From Coniella vitis (taxonomy: Eukaryota; Ascomycota; Sordariomycetes; Diaporthales; Schizoparmaceae), in the NCBI GenBank assembly GCA_011317545.1, contig WUJK01000001.1, forward strand, positions 3,391,001-3,455,000: a stretch of DNA of 64,000 nucleotides. Direction: 5' to 3'. Numbering within the stretch: the first letter of the stretch is position 1; every line of letters starts with the position of its first letter. This document shows, piece by piece, positions 53,115-64,000 of this stretch. Under the pieces are notes generated by a model. It made no database searches. It had not been told where the DNA came from and saw only the letters and a list, made by a program, of their open reading frames with translations. Made by a program: the position numbers and the translations under genes.

Positions 53115-54349
53115 ATGAAGCTGTCCGCCTTCTCTCTGTTCTCCCTGGGCTCCGCTCTCGCGGGTGCCTCGTCCCTAAGGGCTCGCGGTAAGGTTTCACT
53201 TCACTTGCTCCTCTCCGTCTGCCATCGATCTCTGACTTGAGACTGACATGGTGCCATAGACGTTGCTTCTTTGACGACAACGAGTTATGACGATATGATG
53301 TACTACGTACAGTACTCTGCCTCTGCATACTGCAACAGCGATGATGCAGTTGGGGCTTTGGTGTCTTGTGGTGACTCGGGTTGCCCAACTGTCATGGCCA
53401 ACGGTGCCACGATAGTCGGCGTTTTGCCGTACGTACTTGGTCCACCATTCGTCGGCTGTTACTGAAGCAAGAGGATTGGCACGTGCTAACTAGACTCCCG
53501 CAGCTCTACGACTACCTTGGATCTGGAGGGCTTCGTGGCAGTCGACACTGTGCGGGAAGAGATTGTTGTCGCTTTCCGTGGCACATCTGACCTGCGCAAC
53601 TGGATCGCCGATTTTGACTTCATTCTTGTCGAGTATTCTGGCTGCTCAGGTTGCTATGTCCATGACGGCTTTTACGATTCATGGAAAGAAATCGCATCCT
53701 ATGCCCTCGAGTATGTCGAGGCGGCTTACGCAGATTACCCAGACTACACGCTTGTTGTGGCTGGCCACTCTCTTGGCGCTGCTGTTGGCACACTGGCAGC
53801 CACGCAGTTCAGAATCGATGGGTAAGGCAGACATCCACGTATATTCATTCAATGGCCTACTGACGTGTTGCATCCAGCTACTCTTGTGATCTCTACACGG
53901 TTGGCTCTCCACGTGTGGGCAACCTGGACTTTGCCAAGTTTGTGACTGAACAAGAAGGTTATGAATACCGTGCTACTCACTACGACGACCCGGTGCCACG
54001 TCTACCTCCGATTGTTCTCGGCTACTACCACACCAGCCCCGAATTCTGGCTGGCTGCTGGTCCAAATACTAACATTGACTACACAATTGATGAGATCGAA
54101 GTATGCGCTGGCTACGCCAACACCAGCTGCAACGCCGGCACGACAGGCCTTGACGGTACTGCACACAGTTACTACTTCCAGTACATGGGCTGCGGTGATG
54201 ACAGCAACGGCATCTCCTTGCGCAAGAGAGACGACCAGCTTTGGGGCCGGAGCAGCAGCAACATCACTGATGCGGAGCTGGCAGCGAAGCTCACCAACTA
54301 CACCATGCTGGATATCGCCTACTCGGAGCAACTTGCGGCAGACAACTAA
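53115..54349 (+). CDS. Secreted class 3 lipase / feruloyl-esterase-like hydrolase
   Basis: Four exons, 53115..53187, 53260..53428, 53504..53821 and 53878..54349, give 343 residues. Donors are GTAAGG, GTACGT and GTAAGG, and phases agree. MKLSAFSLFSLGSALAGASS is a signal peptide. The alpha/beta-hydrolase fold has FRGTSDLRNW (oxyanion region), the nucleophile elbow AGHSLGAAVG, the catalytic Asp in HYDDPVPRLPP and His in GTAHSYYFQ. Paired Cys residues suggest disulfides. Fungal class 3 lipases and feruloyl esterase A share this fold, and the sequence alone does not separate triglyceride from feruloyl substrates. A C-terminal tail of ~50 residues (KRDDQLWGRSSSN...) extends past the usual end. Confidence 0.93.
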
Positions 54350-56702
54350 ATCCGGGTCTCTAATTTCATTCGCCGAAGCGCGAATGCATAATTTTCTGCA
54401 AGATAGTGGTCGCTTAATGCATCAAGTGGAAGTGACATGCCAGACATCTCGAAGCTTGCCTTCAAGATTTGACGAGCTTATCACTAAAAGAACCAAGGAT
54501 TGGCTAAAGAAACATCGATTGGTCACCAGAGGCAGGGACAGAGAATCTACTTGTTCGAATGGAATAGGCGCTGAAATCTTCAGCGCGGCGTTTGGGGTTT
54601 TCTACTTTAGGAGTTTCTCGGTACCCAGGCAAAAAAAGGAAGGCTTTCCTTCAGCATGAGACAGATACCTTAGTTTTGAATAGTGTTTTCAACTCTCACC
54701 TTTCAGCTTGGATAAGCTGTACCTCAAATCCTTCCGAGTCCTCGAACACCCTATATACTTGTTCTTTTTGGCTCACCTGCTCGTTACTGAATGCTTTCAA
54801 CCTACCTAAGGCTCGATATACTCGTGAACACGGCAGATCACATCACTCATAGGCCAGAGGCGGATTTGCTTGGATATATGCTTGGTTGACATGCAACAAG
54901 AAGGCCATACGTCTCGCAATTTGAAGTATATGAAGTCCAAGTGTGAGTGATTTTCTTTTCCATAGTAGAATGGTCGAGCACTTGAGCAATAAGCTCCTTG
55001 AGAATTCCGAGTTACGTTTTCAGCTTACAGGGCTTCATACACGTTTTTGTGCAGTCTAACGGAAACACCATCTCCCCAACTCATGGTCATGAGCCTGCTT
55101 CGTTCAAATGTCCGTTTGAACAGTCATAAGCATCTTGCAGTGGTAGACTGCGCATGACTTGGGAGCTGCTTCCAACAGGGCTTGTGCGTGCACTTACTGC
55201 GCCTCCTCACAATGGTCTCCCCACCAGCACTATCATGTTTCACATTGAACCAAGAAGTGAACTATTCAGCCCATGCATGCCGTCTACTGATGCAAATTGG
55301 TCAATTACGAGCCAGCGGTATGTGTATGGCTTTGTGTGCCAGCCATCACCGACGACTGATGGCTGCCTGCCCTCTGCGAATGTGTAGGCTACGGCAGCCG
55401 ATGGCAGTGTCAACGACGGCATGTGTACTGAGGCCATCCAAACACTGCTTCTTTTACTCCCCAATTCTCTACTGTCCTTTCGGGTACGCCATCCATGAGC
55501 TTAGGTACAAAGTCCGCGAACGGTTCAGTCCCGAGATCTGGGACTTGATTTGCTTCCGCCACGTTCACATTTTAAAGTTTGGATCTCTCGAATCATTGAT
55601 AGACAGAGATGCTGAGATGGATAGTTCGTTTGTAAACACGCCGACTAATGTATTTACGGAAGGCAAGGGTGCTATTGTGCGGTGTATAACGCTCTCCGAA
55701 ATGAGAAATTCCGCTCTATACTACGTAAATAAGGGCAAAAGACTTCTGGCCCTCTAGTCATATGTGTTCCTAAGATGTTCGGGGACATTATACTACCAAC
55801 CAAAACTTCCATTTCTTTACCGAATTTTCATCAACAATCTGCCTGTACGAAACCACTATCTACAACACGGCAATCAACACGATACTCACAGAACCCCGAG
55901 AAGACTTAAACCAGGGTCAGGGGTATGGTTGCATTGGTGGTCAACACTCGAGTGACACACAAAACTCATCCGACGGCAAATCTTGCACGCCATGGCCAAT
56001 GGCTGCCGTATCGGGGTCCGGATATGGGAGTACTGACCCAAGCGAGACTGGGGTCCCTCTGTGGGGTTGCTGCTACAGTGTCTACGACTGAGATTGCGCT
56101 TTGCTCTTTCGTGATTGTGCGTATCTCGGGTGTGCCGTTGGATGGTATGAGTTGCCCGAATTCTCTTCCGGCCCTCAAGTGCTTGGTGGGCTCAGTAGAC
56201 CCTTCAGCTGGTTTCCACGTTTCTTACGCGGCTTACAAGTGAGGAGCCAAGTATGAGAAAGCACTTTGGCAGCATCTTCCCGTTGTACAAATGCCTATTT
56301 CGAGCAGTGTGAGGACGAGGTGCCGTACTGCGATGCAGCAACTCGACATATTTACCCGCAACCCTGTGATTATTTCCAGCATTTAGCAGAACGTAAACAC
56401 GAGAGCCATTGCGATCATTCACAGAATCCTAGCCTCCAACTGTGCCTGTATCTCAACCAGGTATGATTCCTTCGTACATTCTCTGTTGTCAAAGACAGGA
56501 CCAAGGACGCATCAACTAGGGAGGTACCTAAGTACCAAAATCTCATACATAGTATCCCTGCACCTTGCACAGATCTTTCGAGGTAACCCTGGGCAAATCG
56601 CAGCCAGGGTTGTTGAGAACTTTAGCAAATTCATACAATCAGCACAATGAAACTTTGCTGAACCATATCCTCAGCTCCCCAACACGCAAAAGAATTTTGA
56701 GG
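54350..56702. other. 2.3-kb region without a gene
   Basis: Short frames only. A dispersed-motif copy, TACATAGTA, lies near 56546-56554 just upstream of the methyltransferase gene. The plus frame of that gene stays open back to 56565 but without an ATG before 56703. Confidence 0.45.
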
Positions 56703-58499
56703 ATGCCACCACTCAAACCGCTGCCCATCTCTGATGAGTTTGACACCACAGATGAATATGTCGAATCACTACTGAAGTTTGCCTCGACCAGCGATGCCTT
56801 CCAGATTCTATGTGGCGGCGTCCACATTCTCGACTTTTTCACCAGCGAGCCAGGGCTTTTCCAATGGGTTCTGCCCGAGGACTGGCAGGTCTTCCTCATG
56901 GCCTGCGAGCCCATGGCCCTTTTGGATCTGCTTCTGAGAGACGACCTGGATGCACCGCCAGAAGCTCGCGCTTGGCCCGACCCGCCAGCGACTTTTCGCC
57001 AGTACATCAAGGATGTGAGGCGCCACTCGCTCTCGAGGTCTTTTGCGCCAGTCAAGCCCAAGCTTCCTGTGATTCCGCGGCACGTGGCGGTGGGCATGAA
57101 TGTGAAAAAGGTCCACGAGGTCACCAACTTTGCCGACTACGTGGATCGTTTGGCCGCCGACATTGAACAGCTGGCCGGCACCGAGATGACGCACTTTATC
57201 GATTTCGGAAGCGGCCAGAACTACCTGGGACGGACCCTGGCTTCTGCGCCGTACAGCAAGAACATCGTGGCGGTGGAGGGCCGCGAGAACAACCAGGAAG
57301 GCGCCCGGGTTCTCGATGTCTTTGCTGGTCTTGCTGAACCAGAAAAGGTTATGAGAAACAAAAAGGTGTGGCAAAGCCTGGTGGACAGCCAGACGCCGAC
57401 AGACAAACTGGACGAGAAGGCGAAGCGAAGGAACGCTGAGCGACCTACCCAGGAGCAGCTTGAAGCTACAGACATTAGGCCAAGGAGTGAACTCAAGACA
57501 ATCTACCGCCCAGAGGAAGGGAAAGGCGTCATCAAGTACATTACGGGGCGCCTCGAAACTGGAGATCTGTCGGAGATTCTGGACAAGATACACGATGAAG
57601 AGACGCCTGCAGAGCAACGCGAGGAGCTGTCGTTGATGGCAATTTCGATCCATTCGTGCGGCAATCTCTCACATTTTGGCATCAGATCCATGATCTTGAA
57701 TCCCAGCATCAAAGCTGTCGCCATTGTCGGCTGTTGTTATAACTTGTTAACGGAAAAGCTGGGCCCGCCGACATATAAGCTGCCATATATGCGACCAAGT
57801 CTTCAAGCCATCAATGGAAGAGTTGTGCGAGAATCAGAAAAACATGATCCTCAAGGGTTTCCCATGAGCCAGCGGGTCTCGACCTATGACGGACGAGGGA
57901 TCCGGTTCAACATTACGGCCAGAATGATGGCATGCCAAGCTCCTCAAAATTGGACAGAAAAGGAGTCTGACTCGTTCTTTTCACGCCACTTTTACCGTGC
58001 CGTCCTGCAAAAGATATTCCTTGATAAGGGAGTGATCTCCAAGGTGTACCACGATAGTGACGGAGAGAACGATGACAAGAACAGCCCATTCAACATGTCC
58101 ACGAACCCAGTCATCATCGGCTCCCTCGGAAAGTCATGTTACAAGTCATTCCATGCCTATGTTCGGGGTGCAGTCACCAAGCTGACCACGAACCGAGAAT
58201 ACACGCAATATAGCCAAGTCATCCACGACAAAATGGCCAATATTACCGACGAGGAGATTGATACATACGTCAAGGCCTACCAAGGCAGAAAGCGGGAGCT
58301 GAGTGCCGTTTGGACACTTATGGCATTCAGTGCGGGTGTTGTCGAGTCTCTCATCGTCACTGATCGGTGGCTGTTCCTCAGAGAACATGCAGACATTGTC
58401 CAGGATTGCTGGGTCGAGTCTGTCTTTGACTTCAAAGAGAGCCCCAGAAATTTAGTCGTAGTAGGGATCAAGAGGAAAGAGGCCATCGCAGGAGCTTAG
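56703..58499 (+). CDS. METTL25/RRNAD1-like methyltransferase-domain protein
   Basis: An intronless 598-residue protein starting at the ATG at 56703 (MPPLKPLPISDEF). The S-adenosylmethionine site is HFIDFGSGQNYLGRTLA (motif I) and the following acidic AVEGRE (motif II). Family-specific segments follow: AISIHSCGNLSHFGIRS and AVAIVGCCYNLLTEK, where METTL25/RRNAD1 members have the same HSCGNL and GCCYH blocks. A variable charged insert (AKRRNAERPTQEQLE) lies between. The C-terminal part includes KMANITDEEIDTYV and ends in a beta strand NLVVVGIKRK. The biochemical substrate is not established for this family in fungi, so only the fold and SAM binding are claimed. No intron signals are needed. Confidence 0.88.
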   Translation: MPPLKPLPISDEFDTTDEYVESLLKFASTSDAFQILCGGVHILDFFTSEPGLFQWVLPEDWQVFLMACEPMALLDLLLRDDLDAPPEARAWPDPPATFRQYIKDVRRHSLSRSFAPVKPKLPVIPRHVAVGMNVKKVHEVTNFADYVDRLAADIEQLAGTEMTHFIDFGSGQNYLGRTLASAPYSKNIVAVEGRENNQEGARVLDVFAGLAEPEKVMRNKKVWQSLVDSQTPTDKLDEKAKRRNAERPTQEQLEATDIRPRSELKTIYRPEEGKGVIKYITGRLETGDLSEILDKIHDEETPAEQREELSLMAISIHSCGNLSHFGIRSMILNPSIKAVAIVGCCYNLLTEKLGPPTYKLPYMRPSLQAINGRVVRESEKHDPQGFPMSQRVSTYDGRGIRFNITARMMACQAPQNWTEKESDSFFSRHFYRAVLQKIFLDKGVISKVYHDSDGENDDKNSPFNMSTNPVIIGSLGKSCYKSFHAYVRGAVTKLTTNREYTQYSQVIHDKMANITDEEIDTYVKAYQGRKRELSAVWTLMAFSAGVVESLIVTDRWLFLREHADIVQDCWVESVFDFKESPRNLVVVGIKRKEAIAGA

Positions 58500-61400
58500 G
58501 TTCCGGACCCTTGTTCCTTCCGGGATATAATCGGCTTTGCATGGTCTCTGGCTTCTTTTTGAAGTTGGGCAAAAAGGAAACCCGTCGATATGTCCTCATT
58601 TTCACCCAAGACGACGGCATCTCGGTAGCTCGCTAAGCATACCGCTTCATGTTCGCTACCAACCAGGTTAGCTCGTCAGTGTGCGTCTGCACCCAGTTCC
58701 TGACTTCCGACCTGCCGCGTCCGCGGATGATGCCAGCAACCTATTTCCCGACTTGTCAAGCCTGCCGCGCGGTCTGGACCATGACATGATGGACATGGGT
58801 GGTGGCTACCATCGGCCTCCATAAAGCACAGGCTGCGGAATACTCGTTCTAGCGAATCCGGCTCAAACTTCTCTCTAACTTGATGGCACCGGGATGCATG
58901 CCGCAGGGCTCGAGGTTTTGCATGCTCATCAACCCCCTGCCCTTCACCCTCGAGAAGAGAAAAAGCAGTTGCAGGAGGGACAGCGAGATCTGATGTCATG
59001 CATGCGCTTGCTGCGTGGGATGGAACCCAGATCTCAGGGGTCGTGCAGCTCCTCTTTTTGGGGGCTTGTCGATACTGCAAGTTTTCCCAGACGTGGGGCA
59101 CCCAATTTGTAGTTGACGGCATGTTGAGATTGGGACATCCGGACGTTCTCTGAAGGAGGTGGAGGGGAGGGCGGGGGTGGAGGGTCTATGTGAATGCGGC
59201 CCAGCCTGAAGGAATGTTGCATGCATTTGGATAAGGATCACCAGCACTGCTTGATGCCGCACTTCTTGGGGTACGAAGGCGACTTTTTGACCTCACAATG
59301 ACTCTGGATGGAAAGTGTGGGTGGGCCGTTTTTGCTAGGTCAGCGTGACTAGTCGGGTCAGGTCAATTGTCTCCAGCCTCAGGGAAGGCGCCAAAGGAGA
59401 GAGGTGACAGGAGTCAAGCTCGTCTGTCGTCCAATCGAATAGGCCCCGCAGCTTTCTGGCAAAGTCACGTTCATGCTTTGTGGCTGCGTGGACTGGAGCT
59501 GAGTTCACAGTGCGTGGGGTCCTAGATGGATAAGGTCAGCTTTGCAACGGCGCGAGGACGTCGAATGAACAAGCCAGAACGGCAGCCAGCCATCATGATC
59601 TGCCCTAGCGGTCTGGTTATCGGGTGGGTGTGATGGCGATGCTCTGCGCGAGGTGATTGCCAACGCACGGCCACGGTGACATGTATGCTGAGACGCGCCA
59701 ACGGGATACCGTTTGACCAGAGACCATGGCTGCCGGACCCTTAACGAACGCATCATCCGCTCGCACCAAAAGATAGCCTCGATAGTGTGGGTGGGTGCGA
59801 TAACCAATTACGATAACTAGGCGATATGACGTTAGAAAGCGTTTCCAAGACCCTTACTCGCTTACTATGTACACAGTATGGGCTTCTTGTTGCCCAGATC
59901 GCAGCGTCGTCGTGTGGGCACCGCCGGCGCTCGATCAAGCGACACGACTGCATCAACATCTATTTGGATACACAGTTGAACAATCGTGCACAGCATAGCC
60001 ATGAACCAAAAAAGCAAACTGTCTTCTTCAAAGCTGTCGCAACGGGAAGCTGTGACGCTCAGGGGCGGGGTTTGCATCGAGCCAGAAAAGGACCTACTTC
60101 TCCGGACAATTACCATGGCTGGGGATTGTGCCTAAGCGACGGACACAATGTTGTTTTTGAAAACAATCAATACACTGCGCATCATGTCGTTATCTGTGGT
60201 TGAGATTTCGAATATCAAAAGGTGCCCTGGACTCTACAGTTTTGGATCAAATCAAAGACCATCTGCACCGTCACACAGCATGAGAGAGCACTGTGCTTCC
60301 CAGCCCTGCCTCGGTAGGAGGCAATTGGTCAGAACTCATCATTGAGCTCAACATTGCCTACTATGATCCGTGCCCCTCCTGCAAATGTCACGCCAAGGCA
60401 CCCCTCAAGCATCGTAAGGGACGAAAGACGCTTGGCTTTGGATGGTTTACTGTTAGCTGTGGCGTGAAATGACGGCGCTGACAACAAGCCACGAGGGATG
60501 CAGGGACATGGAGGGTGGAGGTTGGGGAAAAATGTGGTGTTTCTGACAAGAATGGGCGCGCCTTTCGATTCGCCGATGGACGGCGCAACACACACAAACA
60601 CACACACACCACATGCAGTGTAATTGCGGGGTGCATGCGACCGGCTTGCTTAAACCCCATTGAGGGAAGACGGGAAGATGTGGAAATCGTCTTGGCCGAG
60701 GGGTGATACTCTCGACTGGGCGCAGCGGAGACACGTAGGCCCAGCAATCTTGCCCATCCCACCCCCCAATACATCCCACCCCTTTGCTTGCCTTTCGCAG
60801 AAAAGTGGCCGCCTGCTCGTCTCCTTATCGCTGTGTGACTTATCACGGCGTACAGCATCTTGTCGAGCATAATATTCCGTTGTGCCTTGACGTCTTACGA
60901 GTACTCCAGGTCCTTGAAGGAACTTTTATTCTCGACGAAACCGCCCGCCCCAGATGGCGTCATTGAGAAGGAAAAGTGCGGAGGCCAGAAACGGTTTCAC
61001 TCATTCATTCTTTTTGTATTCCGAGATTGGAAAAGACGAATTGTCTCCTTTTCCAGACAGCCCTCGTAACTGCAGCTGTGAATTGGTAGTTTCTGCTCTG
61101 CATACTCTGAATCCTGCACCCACGGGACAACTCGCCCATAGGCAGGAGATAGCATGTGGAGATATTTTTTACATTTATCGATATCGTCACTGACAACAAC
61201 CCCAAGAGCCGCTTGTTGGCGGGCTGCAGGCTACAGTACCCTGATCGGCACGCCAATTATGCTACGTATATACTTGCTACGGAGGTATTTCCGTGCTTCC
61301 GACCAGTAGCAGCAAGGTCCTCGACCATGGGAAACAGGGGAATGGACAATTTGCGAATAGGGACGACCCCCACGTTGTGTTTTGCGCTTCTCAGATTCTC

Positions 61401-63154
61401 GCAACGCATACCACAGACTTATGCGCCTGCTGACGAGGCCTTACTTCCTTTTTTTTTTTTTTTTTTCCTCTCCGAATTAATTGCTTGTTTAATTCTGCAC
61501 TTGCTGCAGGAGTATCCCGAAACCATCTAGTCCCCTTTCCCCCCCTTTCCGACGCCTTGCCTTACAACCTGAACTTGTACCCAAGGGGCGACGATGATGT
61601 TCTTTCTGCCAGAGCGGGAAGAACTGCTGGCACCACAAGAGGGGAAAAGAAGGCAAGAGGCAGAGAGGCAGACAACGAGATCACTGGGAGTGGATATAAA
61701 GGCGGGATAGACGCAAGGATACTAACCATCTTGAGAGCTATCTGCCCAAAAGCTGTACTTTTTCTCCTCTCTCATCCTCCTCTTGGCCTCTTTTCTCTTG
61801 CAGAGCTCATGCATACACGCCGAGGTAGCCCAAGGTTTTGACTTTGGCCTGCATTTAAACAAACCTCGGCCCCAAACTTCATCAACCAAGTCACAAAAGA
61901 AAAAGAAGCTGCTGTTCGACAGACAAACTGGGATCTCCAAAATATCAAATCAGCTAGACCAGGCCAGATCAACAAAGTTTCGACACAGACAAGTCAAGGC
62001 TGTCACAGATCGAAGAAAGAAACCCCCCCCCCAAAAAAGAGAAAAGACCACATGCGTGCATGTACCACAGGCGGGGGAACTCAACATAGCTCAACGTCAG
62101 CGTCAGGCGCCCAGAGCACGCCGTAACCACCCACCCCCACTGAATACAGCCAAGATTTTTCCTTTTTTTCTGCCGGTGATAGAAAAGGAAAGGCAAAGGA
62201 TACGAAGAAGTCAAAGAAGACGAGAGCTTTGCCCCCCCCCCCCCACACCTCTTCTCTGACTGGAACATAGAAAAGACGGCTTTCTCACTTTGGTTGTTTT
62301 ATAACAAGACTTCAATTTGCCAATTCTCTCCGTCACCTCTGCATAGCAAAGCAAGCAACGCAAGCAAATCGACCTGGACAAAGTACACACTGCTCCGCTC
62401 GCTCGTTCGCTCGCTCGCATCTTTCTCGGGTCTTATCAATAAAACAAAAGATAGAAGGACGGGCTGCTACGTACCTTTACGGCATTTTAACACTAAGGTT
62501 CCTGTTTCCTCACTGCAAGGTGGGACCTCTGGGAACGGCACGCGCCGCAAGACTCCATCTGGCATCTGCTTGCACATCTCCATCAATCCCCACTAATTTT
62601 CTCTTTCTCTATCTACGTATCTTTGAGTCTTCTTTCTTCGTCCGATCGGACCCGGCAAGGCAAAAAAAAGGGTTCGACTCATTGCAATCAATCGTCAAGC
62701 AAACACACGGACAAAAACCGCTGCCCTTTCCTTCCTCCCCCCCTTCTTCTCTTTCAGAAAGCCGGCAGATAAAGTACGCCCGCTCTCCTGTTGTGGGACA
62801 GTGCTTTGCCCGTTCCGTACTCAATCTTGGGCAAGTATCCTCGCCCCAGCGACGACGACATATTACCGAGTTCCCTTGGGCATCGAAGCGCGCTTGCGTC
62901 TATACACGCGCTTAGCACAATCCGGGCGTGGGCATTTCACCCAAGTCTGATAACGGACGAGGCTTCAAGAGGCGTCTCCTGCGGGCTGCGGCTACTTACA
63001 TAGTGACCGAGTGACAAGGGCCCTGCAAGCCTGACGACCGGTGGGGTCTCCCAAAGCGGTCCAAGGGCAAGGGGTGTCAGTTACACGTTCCTCTGCTTGT
63101 TCAAGAATGGTAACTGAGAGACCGTAATCCTCCAACTGGGCGGTATTTCTCATC
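58500..63154. other. 4.6-kb gene-free region, probably long promoter/leader of the ACT-domain gene
   Basis: No coding gene supported in either strand. From about 61.4 kb onward the plus strand is CT-rich, with a T17 run at about 61449-61466, C-runs at about 62022-62030 and 62231-62243, and a (CA)n tract at 60587-60610. Such long, pyrimidine-rich leaders are usual for regulatory genes in filamentous fungi. A dispersed-motif copy, TACTATGTACACAGTA, is at 59863-59878. Confidence 0.5.
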
Positions 63155-64000
63155 ATGACCGCCGAACTCAGATTCCTGGTAAGTGCATGAACTTGTCGCT
63201 GTAGTTTCACATCAATACCTGCGAGTCCGGGGCCGTCTTGGTTCCTTATCTTCTCCTCCCGCGGGTGGGACCACCGCCGATCACGGGCGGCTGTTCCAAC
63301 TGCCAAGCGCAGAAACATCTTGATCAATCGCATGTGCTGGTGATCACCCCAACACATGGGCCATGGAGAAAGTCTAGCGATGGAGTAGTGGACGGTCCAA
63401 TTATAGGAAAGGTGTTTTGCAGGCAGTGTTTTCGCCATACAGCACTCTCGATGGCTGCTTCGCGTCAGTGGCAAGACAAAGCCTGACTACAACCTGGTAC
63501 TAACAGTGCCATCGCAGGACGAGACACTCAGCCTCATACACGTTCCACTCAGCCTATACTCGCAATTCCTTCAGCCAACTTTGAAGATACTGCTACCTCC
63601 AAGCATCGAAATTGGTGCTTCTGTGGAAGATCAGTTCGACGGGCTGACCCTCGATCAGAAGCATGGCTTCCTCAATATCAGCGTGACACCCACCGAATGC
63701 TCCATCGTGTGCCATGACGCTTGGGCAAAGCAGATCTTCCAACCCATAATAAACCGACTGCCCAAGGATGCTGCGAGGGCCGTGTCGATATCTAAGGAAT
63801 CCTACTGCGTCCTCCGCGTGTCGTCACCGGGCATGGATGCTGGCACGCGGGTTGTGGATCTGACATCGCCGCTTGCACTTGCCGGCATTCCCATCTTTTT
63901 CATCACCTCTTACTACTCGGACTTTATCATCGTACCGAGCAAGAACCGTCAGAGCGTGGTGCATGCTCTCCTCTCAAGAGGCTTTGAGTGCCCTGAGGAC
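63155..64000 (+). CDS. ACT-domain amino-acid-sensor-like protein (CASTOR/GATS-like), 3'-truncated
   Basis: Exon 1 is 63155..63178 (MTAELRFL). A 339-nt intron follows with donor GTAAGT, branch TACTAAC and acceptor CGCAG. Exon 2 runs from 63518 to the window end in one open frame, 161 codons. The visible protein begins DETLSLIHVPLSLYSQFLQP, has TPTECSIVCHD, then VLRVSSPGMDAG, and an ACT-like unit GIPIFFITSYYSDFIIVPSK. This arrangement of tandem ACT units matches the CASTOR/GATS-like family that binds amino acids (arginine in animals) upstream of TORC1; whether the fungal protein does so is unknown. The long first intron and tiny first exon make the start less certain than the family call. Confidence 0.75.

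Noticed and set aside
62669..62690. GGGTTCGACTC, a tRNA B-box-like sequence
   Set aside because: No A box at the right distance and no cloverleaf can be drawn.

Overview
The window looks like nuclear DNA of a filamentous ascomycete, most likely a Dothideomycete (Pleosporales-like; the lineage is an inference from gene content and style, not a database result). The genes have short introns of about 50-130 bp with GTRNGT donors, CTAAC-type branch points and YAG acceptors. The proteins are typical of Pezizomycotina. I rebuilt 18 protein-coding genes, including two that run off the ends and several whose short exons hide them in single-frame views.

Layout. 1-5 kb: tail of a WRN-type 3'-5' exonuclease (+), YTM1 (-) and DNA polymerase delta small subunit (+), the last two divergent. 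5-20.3 kb: a gene-empty block, mostly decayed minus-strand coding DNA. Several reading frames keep good intron signals but carry in-frame TAG/TGA/TAA codons that single C-to-T changes explain (RIP- or deamination-like). The block also holds a Copia integrase remnant, a 53-bp minisatellite and four similar CxxC-coding segments. 20.3-23.4 kb: no gene seen. 23.4-34.4 kb: a dense housekeeping run with a CHA1-like serine/threonine dehydratase (+), a NAT9-like acetyltransferase (-), mitochondrial Met-tRNA synthetase (-), an Mtr2-like NTF2-fold protein (+), protein farnesyltransferase alpha with a long N-terminal extension (-), and mevalonate kinase (-). 35.8-45 kb: endopolygalacturonase (-), ribosomal protein eL38 (-), a 94-residue single-TM protein with a SAP/Ish1-like motif (+), the CAAX protease Ste24 (+) and mitochondrial bL34m (+). 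45.8-54.3 kb: a secreted GH3 beta-glucosidase (-) and a secreted class 3 lipase/feruloyl-esterase-like enzyme (+), separated by 4.3 kb of apparently non-coding DNA. 56.7-64 kb: a METTL25/RRNAD1-like methyltransferase (+), 4.6 kb of CT-rich leader-like DNA, then the start of an ACT-domain (CASTOR/GATS-like) gene (+) cut by the window end.

How the genes fit together. Three steps of isoprenoid supply and protein prenylation lie within about 13 kb: mevalonate kinase makes isoprenoid precursor, farnesyltransferase alpha attaches farnesyl to CaaX proteins, and Ste24 trims them. GH28, GH3 and the lipase form a loose set of secreted plant-polymer enzymes. The rest is general housekeeping (ribosome assembly, replication, mitochondrial translation, mRNA export). 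No rRNA, tRNA or CRISPR array was recognised.
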